Source: a virus
Strand: one strand, 5' to 3'
DNA: 38,210 nucleotides
IMG/VR virus record: IMGVR_UViG_3300017739_000030
Coordinates: 1-38,210 of that record
Each line of letters starts with the position of its first letter. Position 1 is the first letter of the stretch. The notes under the pieces were generated by a model. That model had not been told where the DNA came from. It saw nothing but the letters and a program-made list of their open reading frames with translations, and ran no database searches. This document shows, one piece after another, positions 23,314 to 31,855 of this stretch. The translations under genes were made by a program, and so were the position numbers.

Positions 23314-23351
23314 ACACTCACTTATGCTATATTAAGTGAGTGTATTTTTTT
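23314..23351 (+). terminator. Strong terminator of hsp20, with the pstS -10 box in its loop
   Basis: ACACTCACTTA (23314-23324) pairs perfectly with TAAGTGAGTGT (23333-23343), 11 bp, followed by T7 (23345-23351). The loop TGCTATAT carries the left part of the pstS -10 TATATT. So the hsp20 transcript ends where pstS transcription should begin, an economical overlap. A promoter start near 23340 would make the pstS leader only about 18 nt long. Confidence 0.85.
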
Positions 23352-23357
23352 AAACAA

Positions 23358-24323
23358 ATGAAAGCATTAGCAGTTGCCCTGCTCGGTCTGTTCGCAGTAA
23401 CACCGATGGCAGAAGCATCAACCAGACTGAGTGGAGCAGGTGCATCCTTTCCTGCTAAGGTCTATAGTCGTTGGTTTTACGATTTATCAAAGGAGAAAGG
23501 TGGACCAAGAGTAAACTATCAGGCAGTTGGTTCTGGTAGTGGAAGAAAAGCATTTATTGATCAGACAGTAAACTTTGGTGCATCTGATGATCCTATGAAA
23601 GATAGTGACATTGCCAAAGTAAAACGTGGTCTAGTTCAGATACCTATGACAGGTGGAACTATTGCATTTGGATACAACAATCCTGGTTGTGATCTTAAAT
23701 TGACACAACAACAGGCAGTTGAAGTTGCAATGGGAATTATTAATAACTGGAAAGAAGTTGGATGCGATGATCGGAGAATGACTTGGGCACATAGATCTGA
23801 TGGATCTGGAACAACTAAGGCATTCACTAATAGTATGGAAGCATTCTCTCCTACATGGACATTAGGTACAGGTAAGTCAGTTGCTTGGCCAACAGGTGTG
23901 GGTGGTAAGGGTAATGCTGGTGTTGCTGGTGTTATTAAGAATACACCTGGTGCTATCGGTTATGTAAACCAATCTTATATTGATGACATTGTTAGAGCAG
24001 CAGCACTACAAAACAAGTGGGGTGACTTTGTAAAACCATCAGTTGATGCAGGAGCAAAGGCACTTAATGGTATTGAACTTGATGAGAACCTTGCAGGAAC
24101 AAATCCAAATCCAGAAGCAGAAGGAGCATATCCGATTGCGACTTTGACTTGGATACTTGCATATGAAGAGGGTAATGGTAGAAATACCAAAGCAATAAAA
24201 ACATCACTCAGTAGACTACTAAGTGATGAGTATCAGGATAAGGCATCTAGTTTAGGATTTATTCCTTTGAAGGGGAAGATCCTAGAAAAGTCTCGTGCTG
24301 CTGTTGAAAAGATTGGTAAGTAA
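23358..24323 (+). CDS. pstS: PstS, periplasmic phosphate-binding protein
   Basis: PstS binds phosphate for the PstCAB transporter of the host and is a well-known cyanophage auxiliary gene. At 321 aa it has a signal peptide MKALAVALLGLFAVTPMAEA with cleavage before STRLSGAGASFP. Phosphate-site segments are visible: LSGAGASFP, AVGSGSGR and RSDGSGTTK. A GTG at 23340 in frame would add 6 residues, but lies in the terminator stem; the ATG at 23358 gives a normal signal peptide. No Shine-Dalgarno is obvious. It is preceded by a candidate Pho box. Confidence 0.95.
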   Translation: MKALAVALLGLFAVTPMAEASTRLSGAGASFPAKVYSRWFYDLSKEKGGPRVNYQAVGSGSGRKAFIDQTVNFGASDDPMKDSDIAKVKRGLVQIPMTGGTIAFGYNNPGCDLKLTQQQAVEVAMGIINNWKEVGCDDRRMTWAHRSDGSGTTKAFTNSMEAFSPTWTLGTGKSVAWPTGVGGKGNAGVAGVIKNTPGAIGYVNQSYIDDIVRAAALQNKWGDFVKPSVDAGAKALNGIELDENLAGTNPNPEAEGAYPIATLTWILAYEEGNGRNTKAIKTSLSRLLSDEYQDKASSLGFIPLKGKILEKSRAAVEKIGK

Positions 24324-24428
24324 TTACATGAAGTAAGATACTTGACCTGCATATGCTAGTGATGGTGCAAATGCTACTGCACAAATAACTGTAGCGAATA
24401 GTGACATTGCTGTGAAGTATGTTTTCAT
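24324..24428 (-). CDS. Membrane/secreted micropeptide, 34 aa
   Basis: A 34-codon frame on the - strand reads MKTYFTAMSLFATVICAVAF, then APSLAYAGQVSYFM. It is either a single membrane span or a signal peptide with AYA-GQ cleavage leaving GQVSYFM. It has a clean ATG, no other gene on either strand covers it, and a late-type box TAATAAATA stands 12 nt before the ATG. Its antisense stop is flush with the pstS stop. No family recognised. I give moderate weight because the signal-like sequence is coherent end to end. Confidence 0.55.
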   Translation of the reverse strand: MKTYFTAMSLFATVICAVAFAPSLAYAGQVSYFM

Positions 24429-24439
24429 GATTGACTAGG

Positions 24440-24448
24440 TATTTATTA
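24440..24448 (-). promoter_or_regulatory. Late-type promoter box TAATAAATA on the - strand
   Basis: On the - strand TAATAAATA matches T4 late TATAAATA closely and precedes the 34-aa gene (start 24428) by 11 nt. Transcription would start just before the ATG. Confidence 0.45.
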
Positions 24449-24505
24449 CTATGTATAATATAACACCTTTTCAATTTAAATGCGTGTGGTAATTACCATA
24501 TAGAT

Positions 24506-24542
24506 AAGGGGGATTGACAAATGTCAGTTCCCCTTTTATAAT
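24506..24542 (+). promoter_or_regulatory. Consensus sigma70 promoter inside a 30-bp dyad
   Basis: TTGACA (24514-24519), a 17-bp spacer and TATAAT (24537-24542): a perfect consensus promoter for the Sm-like/gp43 unit. The -35 and spacer sit in an imperfect palindrome, AAGGGGGATTGACA (24506-24519), centre AA, TGTCAGTTCCCCTT (24522-24535), 11 of 14 paired, then T4. The same DNA can fold as a terminator for transcripts coming from pstS, and can also be an operator. Transcription would start about 24549. Confidence 0.85.
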
Positions 24543-24563
24543 ATGGAGGATCGTTATTTTTTT

Positions 24564-24953
24564 ATGAGCGTAAGAATTGTAAGAACTAGAAATGGTGAAG
24601 ACATTATTTGTGATCTCTATGAGGTAACAACTAAAGATAAACCAGAAACTGCTGTTGCATTTCAAATGAACCATCCATACAATGTATGGTTAGAAGGTGT
24701 TGATCAACCTAGACTCTTAGTTGAAACTGAAGGTCAGGAGGGAGTGCAGAAGATTACTGATCCAGAAATTTTCTTCAAACCATGGACACCTCTATCTTGT
24801 AAGAAACAAATTCTTATGAAGATGGAAGAGGTAGTAACAGCATACGAGACCTATCCAGAGGTCATTGACAAGTACAACAAATTAGTGGAGGCAGATGGAG
24901 GAGGAACTACAGCAACAAGTAGTGAAGTTGATACTTCTACAACAAAGGAATGA
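24564..24953 (+). CDS. Sm-like fold phage protein, 129 aa (paralogue 2)
   Basis: Start is ATG 24564 (MSVRIVRTRNGEDIICDLYE): an ATG at 24543 lies upstream of the predicted transcription start (about 24549), so it cannot be used from this promoter. Strand pattern: RTRNGEDIICDLYEVTT (strands 1-2), AVAFQMNHPYNVWLE, then FFKPWTPLSCKKQILMKMEE and VVTAYETYPEVIDKYNKLV. The F-x-W-x-P-x-S...P...Y pattern matches the protein at 4597. A Ser/Thr-rich 20-residue tail follows. The Sm fold suggests RNA or multimer formation; unproven. Confidence 0.65.
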   Translation: MSVRIVRTRNGEDIICDLYEVTTKDKPETAVAFQMNHPYNVWLEGVDQPRLLVETEGQEGVQKITDPEIFFKPWTPLSCKKQILMKMEEVVTAYETYPEVIDKYNKLVEADGGGTTATSSEVDTSTTKE

Positions 24954-25152
24954 GTATCTAATCGGCACTATCACCGAACTTGATGAGGAGCCAAGTCTTC
25001 TTATTGAAAATTGTTATGAAGTAACTGATGAGGAAACTATTACACCGTTTCCTAAGTTCAGTGCACAGCGAGATATTTTCTTGACATCAGAGAATGTCTT
25101 GAGTATACTAGATGCTTCACCCAAACTTTTGGAAACGTATAAAAAGTTATGA
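24895..25152 (+). CDS. Sm-like fold phage protein, about 65-85 aa (paralogue 3), start uncertain
   Basis: The conserved part is NEYLIGTITELDEEPSLLIE, then ITPFPKFSAQRDIFLTSENV and LSILDASPKLLETYKKL, a shorter copy of the Sm-like pattern in the preceding gene. The family-like start should be right before NEYLIG, but the codon there is AGG, not ATG. An ATG at 24895, a GTG at 24922 and a TTG at 24928 are the possible starts, all overlapping the upstream gene. Its stop overlaps the DNA polymerase start (ATGA). A lost start codon or a non-ATG start are both possible. Confidence 0.6.
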   Translation: MEEELQQQVVKLILLQQRNEYLIGTITELDEEPSLLIENCYEVTDEETITPFPKFSAQRDIFLTSENVLSILDASPKLLETYKKL

Positions 25153-27638
25153 GTTCTTTTTACACCAACATTCAACTTGCTGGTGATACGATCTTATACA
25201 GAGGGTATGAAAATGGGAATCCCGTACAGTATCGGGAATCCTTTTCTCCTACCCTCTATGTTTTGTCTAAGAATAAAGAGAAGTTTAAAACACTTGATGG
25301 TAAATATGTTTCTCCTGTTAAGTTCAGTGCTGCAAGAGAAGCAAGAGAGTTTATCAAAACATATGATGGTGTAGAAAACTTTGAAGTTCATGGTTATGAA
25401 AGATTCGTTTATCAATACATCAGGGAACAGTTTCCCACAGATGTAGATTACGATATCAACCAGATGAAAGTCTATGCACTTGATATTGAGGTGCAATGTG
25501 AGAACGGATTCCCGAATGTAGAAGAAGCAGCAGAAGAAATGTTATCTATCACTATAAAGGATATGATAACTAAAAAGTATTATAGTTGGACAACAAAAGA
25601 ATTTGATGCACCAGAGGGGTTAACGTTAAACGTCTCATGGACAGAGCAAGAGATGCTCACAAATTTTTTAAAGTGGTGGGCAGAAAATACACCAGACATC
25701 TTGACAGGATGGAATGTTAACCTGTATGATATGCCATACATAGCTCGAAGAATTAATCGAGTGCTTGGTGAGAAGTGGATGAAATCCTTGTCACCTTGGA
25801 ATCGTGCAAATGAGAGGGAGGTTTATGTCCAAGGAAGGAAAAATTATGCTTATGACATTTCTGGGGTTAACATCCTTGACTATCTTGATCTTTACCGTAA
25901 GTTTACTTATAGTAACCAAGAGTCCTATCGTTTAGACCACATTGCTTTTGTGGAACTAGGACAACGTAAGGTTGACCATAGTGAGTATGAAAATTTCAAA
26001 GACTTCTACACATCTGATTGGCAGAAGTTTATGGAATACAACATCCAAGACGTTGAGTTGATTGACAGACTGGAAGATAAGATGAAGTTGCTAGAGTTAG
26101 CAATCACCATGTCTTATGACGCAAAGGTTAACTTTGAAGATGTATACTCACAGGTTCGTATGTGGGATACAATGATCTATAACTATCTTACAGATAGAAA
26201 TGTAGTTGTTCCTCCTAGACAGGCAGCAGCTAAAAAAGATGAAAAATACGCAGGTGCTTATGTCAAGGAACCGATACCAGGAAAGTATGATTGGGTTGTC
26301 TCTTTTGACCTCAACAGTCTGTATCCTCATCTTATTATGCAGTACAATATCAGTCCAGAGACCCTCTGGGAGACTAGACATCCCAGTGCGAGCGTTGAAA
26401 GGATCTTAAAACAAGAGATTGATTTTGATGGAAAGTTTGCTGTATGTGCTAATGGTGCACAATATCGTAAGGACATTCATGGTTTCCTTCCAGAGATGAT
26501 GCAGAAGATCTATGATGAACGCACGATATATAAAAAGAAGATGTTAATAGCAAAGCAAGAGAATGAAACAAAATCATCCGATAGACTCTCAAAAGATATT
26601 GCTAAATTTAATAACATCCAAATGGCAAGAAAGATCCAACTTAACTCTGCCTACGGTGCTATCGGCAACCAATACTTCAGATACTACAATCTTGCGAACG
26701 CTGAAGCGATCACGCTCTCAGGACAGGTAAGTATTCGTTGGATTGAACAACGGATGAATGAGTATCTAAATAAACTACTTAAAACAACGGAGGAGGATTA
26801 TGTCATTGCAAGTGATACTGATAGCATATATCTTAATCTCGGTCCTTTGGTTCAAAGTGTATACAAAGGGAGAGAAGCGAATGCTGAGAGCATCGTTACG
26901 TTCATTGATAAGATCTGTAAGTTGGAACTTGAGAAATATATTGAAAGTTCTTACCAAGCGTTGGCCGACTATGTAGGAGCGTATGATCAAAAGATGGTCA
27001 TGAAGCGAGAGAACATCGCTAACAAGGGCATCTGGACTGCGAAGAAACGTTACATTCTTAATGTATGGGATAGTGAAGGTGTTAGGTATACTCAACCTAA
27101 ACTTAAGGTTATGGGTATTGAGTGTGTTAAATCTTCAACACCTGCTGCCTGTAGAAACTCAATCAGAGATTGTCTTACAGTCATTATGAACGAGGATGAA
27201 GAAGCAGCACAAGAGTTTGTATCTAATTTCAAAACTCACTTTGAAGAATTACCAATCGAAGATATCTCATTTCCTAGAGGTTGCAATAATCTAAATAAAT
27301 GGTCTAACCCATCGAGTGTTTATAGTAAAGGCACACCCATTCATGTGCGTGGTGCACTGCTGTACAACTTTCATAACAAGAAAAATAAATTGACACATAA
27401 GTATCCTCTAATTCAAGACGGTGAAAAGATTAAATTTGTTTATCTAAAGACTCCTAACAAAATTGGTGAAAACGTGATTAGTTACTTAAATACATTTCCA
27501 AACGAATTTGGACTTGACAAACATGTGGACTATGAACTACAATTTAACAAGAGCTTCCTTGATCCAATTAAGGTCATCATGGATGTTATTGGGTGGCAAC
27601 CCGAAAAAGTAGCATCTCTGGAGTTTTTATTTGGATGA
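25149..27638 (+). CDS. 43: gp43, family B DNA polymerase
   Basis: Replicative polymerase with 3'-5' exonuclease. At 829 aa (T4: 898) it has ExoI DIE (112-114), the ExoII/III regions, the palm motif DLNSLYP (387-393; motif A), motif B KIQLNSAYG (495-503) and motif C DTDS (556-559). Thumb and clamp-binding C-terminus follow. Uninterrupted: no intron or split is seen, unlike some T4-like phages. It overlaps the Sm-like gene start and a small gene (27635). Sits with uvsX and 41, the usual replication cluster. Confidence 0.96.
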   Translation: MSSFYTNIQLAGDTILYRGYENGNPVQYRESFSPTLYVLSKNKEKFKTLDGKYVSPVKFSAAREAREFIKTYDGVENFEVHGYERFVYQYIREQFPTDVDYDINQMKVYALDIEVQCENGFPNVEEAAEEMLSITIKDMITKKYYSWTTKEFDAPEGLTLNVSWTEQEMLTNFLKWWAENTPDILTGWNVNLYDMPYIARRINRVLGEKWMKSLSPWNRANEREVYVQGRKNYAYDISGVNILDYLDLYRKFTYSNQESYRLDHIAFVELGQRKVDHSEYENFKDFYTSDWQKFMEYNIQDVELIDRLEDKMKLLELAITMSYDAKVNFEDVYSQVRMWDTMIYNYLTDRNVVVPPRQAAAKKDEKYAGAYVKEPIPGKYDWVVSFDLNSLYPHLIMQYNISPETLWETRHPSASVERILKQEIDFDGKFAVCANGAQYRKDIHGFLPEMMQKIYDERTIYKKKMLIAKQENETKSSDRLSKDIAKFNNIQMARKIQLNSAYGAIGNQYFRYYNLANAEAITLSGQVSIRWIEQRMNEYLNKLLKTTEEDYVIASDTDSIYLNLGPLVQSVYKGREANAESIVTFIDKICKLELEKYIESSYQALADYVGAYDQKMVMKRENIANKGIWTAKKRYILNVWDSEGVRYTQPKLKVMGIECVKSSTPAACRNSIRDCLTVIMNEDEEAAQEFVSNFKTHFEELPIEDISFPRGCNNLNKWSNPSSVYSKGTPIHVRGALLYNFHNKKNKLTHKYPLIQDGEKIKFVYLKTPNKIGENVISYLNTFPNEFGLDKHVDYELQFNKSFLDPIKVIMDVIGWQPEKVASLEFLFG

Positions 27639-27793
27639 AAAAAGCAATTTACCTTGTAGAGTATCAGAAAGCATTTGGTGCAGGCGAACATGCCAGATCT
27701 AAAACCTTTAATGATATCAAGGAAGCACAGTGGTTTGAACGTGCAATGAAACGTTCTAATTTTATTACTAAATTATTGACAGTTACAGAATGA
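27635..27793 (+). CDS. Small conserved phage protein, 52 aa
   Basis: ATGA coupling at both ends: it starts in the gene 43 stop and ends in the uvsX start. The product begins [20 protein letters not shown] with a basic helix [12 protein letters not shown], a strand-helix-helix small protein. An in-frame TTG at 27593 exists but breaks the coupling. T4-like cyanophages often have a small ORF here. Function unknown. Confidence 0.7.
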   Translation: MKKAIYLVEYQKAFGAGEHARSKTFNDIKEAQWFERAMKRSNFITKLLTVTE

Positions 27794-28794
27794 GTTTTCT
27801 AAAAGACATAGTTAAGGAGATCGACAATGAATACGCAACTCTCGTTAGTGATGGAGTGGCAGCTGGTGACACAAGCGGTTACATTGACACTGGTTCTTAT
27901 GTGTTTAACGCTCTCGTTAGTGGATCTATCTATGGTGGAGTCCCTGGAAACAAGATCACTGCTATTGCAGGTGAAAGCAGTACTGGTAAGACTTTCTTTT
28001 GCCTTGGCATTGTTCAACATTTCCTTGAGAGTAATCCAGATGCTGGCGTAATCTATTTTGAATCTGAATCTGCTATTAGCAAACAGATGATTGAGGATAG
28101 AGGTATTGATTCTAATAGAATGATGATTGTGCCTGTTACTACAGTACAACAATTTAGAACTCAAGCAATTAAAATTCTTGATAAATATACAGAGTTAGAT
28201 GATAAGAAACCTATGATGTTCGTTCTGGACTCATTAGGTATGCTCTCTACCAGTAAGGAGATAGAAGACTCTGAAGCAGGTAAAGAGACTCGTGACATGA
28301 CTCGTGCACAAGTTGTCAAATCTATCTTCCGTGTGCTAACCTTAAAGTTAGGGAAAGCAAGAGTTCCCTTACTTGTTACCAATCATACTTATGATGTGGT
28401 AGGTGCATACATTCCAACTAAAGAAATGGGAGGCGGTAGTGGACTCAAATACGCTGCATCAACAATTGTATATCTATCAAAGAAGAAGGAAAAAGATGGT
28501 AAGGAAGTTGTTGGAAATATTATCAAATGTAAAACCCAGAAGTCCAGACTAACGAAGGAGAACTCAAGTGTCGAGACTCGATTATTTTTTGACCGTGGAC
28601 TTGATAGGTACTACGGACTACTGGAGTTGGGTGAGAAGTATGGAGTTTTTGAACGTAAGGGAAACCGTATTGTTGTTGGGGAGTCTAGCGTCTATCCTTC
28701 TGCTATTCTCAAGGATCCTGACAAATACTTCACAACAGAAGTAATGAATAAATTAGACGAAGCTGCTGCCAAGGAGTTTCGCTATGGCAACTAA
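27790..28794 (+). CDS. uvsX: UvsX, RecA-like recombinase
   Basis: UvsX forms filaments on single-stranded DNA and performs strand exchange with UvsY help. At 334 aa (T4: 391) it has Walker A GESSTGKT (61-68), the catalytic VIYFESESA segment, Walker [12 protein letters not shown] and a loop with [11 protein letters not shown] (L2). Shortened at the C-terminus relative to T4. It is coupled to the small gene upstream and to the 2OG oxygenase downstream. Confidence 0.95.
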   Translation: MSFLKDIVKEIDNEYATLVSDGVAAGDTSGYIDTGSYVFNALVSGSIYGGVPGNKITAIAGESSTGKTFFCLGIVQHFLESNPDAGVIYFESESAISKQMIEDRGIDSNRMMIVPVTTVQQFRTQAIKILDKYTELDDKKPMMFVLDSLGMLSTSKEIEDSEAGKETRDMTRAQVVKSIFRVLTLKLGKARVPLLVTNHTYDVVGAYIPTKEMGGGSGLKYAASTIVYLSKKKEKDGKEVVGNIIKCKTQKSRLTKENSSVETRLFFDRGLDRYYGLLELGEKYGVFERKGNRIVVGESSVYPSAILKDPDKYFTTEVMNKLDEAAAKEFRYGN

Positions 28795-29350
28795 TCTAAA
28801 AGATTATATCAAGGTGTATGATCAAATGTTTGAAAAAACATTTTGTGATTCTGTAATTGAAGCGTACAACAATACAGATAAAACTGTTATTGATCGTGAG
28901 CAAAGACCTTCATTTACTGAGGTAAATATATCACAGAGGTATCTTGATAAAGATCCTCTTTGGATGAGTATACAAAAAACAATACAAGATGTATTTGTTG
29001 ATTGTATCCAGTTGTATATGAACTCCTTACAGGTTGAGGTTGACTTTCCTTCAAGGTATTCGTTTGAAGAATACCGAGTAAAGTATTATAATAATAACGG
29101 TCATGATCAATTCAAAGATCACGTTGATGTAGGAGACTACAATTCTGCTCGCAGATTTTTAGTTTTATTCCTATACTTAAACAATGTCTCAGTAGGTGGA
29201 GAAACATTTTTTCCTAGATTAGGAGAAGCGATTGCTCCTCAAACAGGTAGAGTTCTTATGTTTCCTTCCACATGGCAATACCGTCATGCAGGTCTACCTC
29301 CTGAGTCAGACAACAAGTATATCGTTGGAACTTATTTACACTACCTATGA
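28784..29350 (+). CDS. 2-oxoglutarate/Fe(II)-dependent oxygenase (prolyl-4-hydroxylase-like), 188 aa
   Basis: This family uses Fe(II), O2 and 2-oxoglutarate to hydroxylate proteins or small molecules. The metal triad is visible: H113 and D115 (FKDHVDVGD) and H168 (QYRHAG), with K178 ([12 protein letters not shown]) as the likely 2OG-carboxylate binder. The core double-stranded beta helix spans about 95-188. Common in T4-like cyanophages; the target is not known. It overlaps uvsX by 11 nt and gp41 by 4 nt, an insertion between recombination and helicase genes. Confidence 0.88.
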   Translation: MATNLKDYIKVYDQMFEKTFCDSVIEAYNNTDKTVIDREQRPSFTEVNISQRYLDKDPLWMSIQKTIQDVFVDCIQLYMNSLQVEVDFPSRYSFEEYRVKYYNNNGHDQFKDHVDVGDYNSARRFLVLFLYLNNVSVGGETFFPRLGEAIAPQTGRVLMFPSTWQYRHAGLPPESDNKYIVGTYLHYL

Positions 29351-30726
29351 ATTTAGAAGTCACAATTCTAAGCAATCTTCTCTATAATGAGAAGTATACA
29401 CGGAAGGTTCTTCCTTTCTTGAAGGTAGATTATTTTACTGACAGATCTCATAAGGTTATCTTTCTAGAAATCCATGAGTATGTAACTCAGTATGATGCAC
29501 TACCATCTTTAAATGCCCTTGGTATTGAATGTCAAGAAAGAAGTGATCTATCCGAAGATCAATTTAAAGAAACAGTTGAGGTTTTAAATGTCCTTTCCAA
29601 TGATCCCTCGGAATACGATTGGCTCGTGGATACTACAGAAAAGTGGTGTCAAGAGCGTGCGATCTACCTATCGCTTATGGAATCTGTTAAGATTGCTGAC
29701 GGACAGGATTCCAAGAAAGATAAAGGTGCTATTCCTTCGATTCTTTCGGAAGCGTTAGGAGTATCTTTCGATCAGTCTGTTGGTCATGATTACATGTCAG
29801 ATGCAGAAGAAAGGTATGAGTTCTATCATCAAAAAGAAGAGAAGATTCCGTTCGATTTGGAATTCTTCAACAAGATTACAAAAGGCGGTCTTCCTAACAA
29901 GACTCTCAATATTGCTCTTGCAGGTACTGGGGTGGGTAAGTCTCTCTTTATGTGTCATGTTGCTGCTTCTTGTTTACTCCAAGGTAAGAATGTTCTTTAT
30001 ATTACCCTTGAGATGGCTGAAGAAAAGATTGCCGAAAGAATAGATGCTAACCTTTTGAATATACCCATTCAAAAAATAGTTGATCTTCCTAAAGTAATGT
30101 TTGAGAAAAAGATATCATCATTAAGTAAGAAGACACAAGGCAAGTTAATCATTAAAGAATACCCTACTGCGTCTGCACATGTAGGACATTTTAAATCATT
30201 ACTTAGTGACCTCGCTTTGAAAAGAAGTATAAAACCTGATATAATATTTGTAGATTATCTAAACATCTGTGCTTCACAGAGGTATAAAGGATCTATAGTA
30301 AACTCATATACCTATGTTAAAGCTATTGCTGAAGAACTCCGTGGTCTCGCAGTTGAGACTAAAGTACCAATCGTCTCTGCTACTCAGACTACTCGTGCGG
30401 GTTTTGGGAGTAGTGATGTTGATCTTACTGACACAAGTGAGTCTTTCGGTCTCCCTGCAACTGCTGACCTTATGTTTGCTCTTATTTCTACCGAAGAGTT
30501 AGAAGGGATGAATCAGATTATGGTCAAGCAACTGAAGAATAGATACAACGACCCTACAATGAATAAGAGATTTTGTATAGGTATTGACAGAGCGAAGATG
30601 AGATTGTATGATGTAGAGGAGTCTGCTCAAGACGACCTTGTTAACTCTGGACAAGAAGAAGAGAAGGTTGATCTTGTCAAACGTTTCAACGCTAAAAAAT
30701 CATTTAAAGAACTAAAGTATGATTGA
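29347..30726 (+). CDS. 41: gp41, replicative DNA helicase (DnaB-like)
   Basis: Hexameric helicase that drives the fork with primase gp61. At 459 aa (T4: 475) it has an N-terminal helical domain (about 1-150), Walker A AGTGVGKS (192-199), Walker B KPDIIFVDYLNIC and the DnaB-type motif QTTRAGF...DTSESFGLPATADL. Overlaps mazG by 8 nt. Confidence 0.94.
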   Translation: MNLEVTILSNLLYNEKYTRKVLPFLKVDYFTDRSHKVIFLEIHEYVTQYDALPSLNALGIECQERSDLSEDQFKETVEVLNVLSNDPSEYDWLVDTTEKWCQERAIYLSLMESVKIADGQDSKKDKGAIPSILSEALGVSFDQSVGHDYMSDAEERYEFYHQKEEKIPFDLEFFNKITKGGLPNKTLNIALAGTGVGKSLFMCHVAASCLLQGKNVLYITLEMAEEKIAERIDANLLNIPIQKIVDLPKVMFEKKISSLSKKTQGKLIIKEYPTASAHVGHFKSLLSDLALKRSIKPDIIFVDYLNICASQRYKGSIVNSYTYVKAIAEELRGLAVETKVPIVSATQTTRAGFGSSDVDLTDTSESFGLPATADLMFALISTEELEGMNQIMVKQLKNRYNDPTMNKRFCIGIDRAKMRLYDVEESAQDDLVNSGQEEEKVDLVKRFNAKKSFKELKYD

Positions 30727-31120
30727 TTTCAAAAAGTATACTGAATTTGTAGACGCTGTTACGTCTCAAGAGAGTAAATATGGTGGTCAATTTCAACTGC
30801 GATTAGTTGAACTATATTCTAAAGACTTTAATAGTCATCGAGCATTGACTGCTGCATTAGGACTATCTGCTGAAGCAGGTGAGTTTACTGAGATAGTAAA
30901 GAAGATACTATTCCAAGGTAAACCAGTTACTAAAGAAAATCTATTTCATATGAAACGTGAACTAGGTGATATCATGTGGTATTTTATCCAAGCATGTATT
31001 CTATTAGACACTACACCAGAAGAAATTATTGAAATGAATGTAGATAAACTTAAGTCTAGATATCCTGGTGGGGAGTTTGATGTACACTATTCTGAGAATC
31101 GTCAGGACGGTGATGTATGA
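30719..31120 (+). CDS. mazG: MazG-like nucleotide pyrophosphohydrolase, 133 aa
   Basis: MazG hydrolyses NTPs or, in bacteria, ppGpp. Metal-binding residues are visible: E52, E55 and E58 (SAEAGEFTEI) and E81 with D84 (RELGDIMWYF). This is the short phage MazG type (single domain, about 130-150 aa). Cyanophage MazG has been suggested to alter nucleotide pools or the stringent response. It follows gp41 and precedes a small gene at 31117. Confidence 0.92.
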   Translation: MIDFKKYTEFVDAVTSQESKYGGQFQLRLVELYSKDFNSHRALTAALGLSAEAGEFTEIVKKILFQGKPVTKENLFHMKRELGDIMWYFIQACILLDTTPEEIIEMNVDKLKSRYPGGEFDVHYSENRQDGDV

Positions 31121-31353
31121 GTGAAAAAATTACAGTTAAAGATTTTATAGAAATTGGTGAAGAGTTCTTTGACAAGTATTATTATGTTGCAAGGGAACTA
31201 GGTGAAGATCCTAAACCAGAAGAAATTTTAAAAGTCATGGATGCCTTGACTTCTATAGTTAGATACAATAGAGCTAATGAAACTAAACCTGTTGGATTTG
31301 CTACAGAAGAAAAACCAAAGGGTAGACTTTCTAACCTAGATGCGTTAGACTAA
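31117..31353 (+). CDS. Conserved phage hypothetical protein, 78 aa
   Basis: ATGA coupling to mazG. A helical, acidic protein: DFIEIGEEFFDKYYYVAREL followed by EEILKVMDALTSIVRYNRAN and a Lys/Pro tail ending SNLDALD. No motif beyond two helices. I recognise it only as a conserved cyanomyovirus type located after mazG. Function unknown. Confidence 0.7.
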   Translation: MSEKITVKDFIEIGEEFFDKYYYVARELGEDPKPEEILKVMDALTSIVRYNRANETKPVGFATEEKPKGRLSNLDALD

Positions 31354-31357
31354 ACGC

Positions 31358-31855
31358 ATGAACATATTCGTTACTTCCCCAGATCCTGTTGCATCGGCAC
31401 AGGTTCTTCCCGACAAGCACGTCGTAAAAATGCCCCTAGAAACTTGTCAGATGCTATCTATTGTTGCATCAGAAAAGTGGGGTCATGGTTTTGGTGTTCT
31501 ACCTAAAGTAGATGGTTCACCATACAAAACAGACAAAGGTGCATTCCGTAATCATCCTTGTACTATCTGGGCACAAACAAATTTTCGTTGGTTGATTGAC
31601 CACGGACTTGCTTTATGTGCTGAGTATACACATAGATATAATAAGACACACAGTTGTCAATATACTATTGAGTGTGCTGATATCATCTTTGATGATTGTC
31701 CTCCTCCTACAGACTTTGCTTTTGCAGGTCCTGATCAGTTTAAATACGATACAAGTATTGATATCTTTACTGCATATAAAAGATACATTGCATCTAAACC
31801 TTGGGTATCAACTAATTATCTTCGTGATCCAACACGCAAACCAGAATGGGTATGA
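31358..31855 (+). CDS. Conserved phage protein with DKHVVKM motif, 165 aa
   Basis: The motif DPVASAQVLPDKHVVKMPLE, then TCQMLS, belongs to a widespread phage family of unknown function. The protein has several conserved His, Cys and aromatic residues (WGHGFG, FRNHPCTIWAQTNFRWLIDHG, AEYTHRYNKTHSC), which could form a metal or nucleic-acid site. The C-terminal part reads KPWVSTNYLRDPTRKPEWV. No signal peptide. Its stop overlaps the next gene's ATG. Confidence 0.75.
   Translation: MNIFVTSPDPVASAQVLPDKHVVKMPLETCQMLSIVASEKWGHGFGVLPKVDGSPYKTDKGAFRNHPCTIWAQTNFRWLIDHGLALCAEYTHRYNKTHSCQYTIECADIIFDDCPPPTDFAFAGPDQFKYDTSIDIFTAYKRYIASKPWVSTNYLRDPTRKPEWV

Noticed and set aside
25221-25253. Repeat GGGAATCC...GGGAATCC at the start of gene 43 as an operator
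   Set aside because: It is short and lies within clear coding sequence of the polymerase N-terminus; likely chance.
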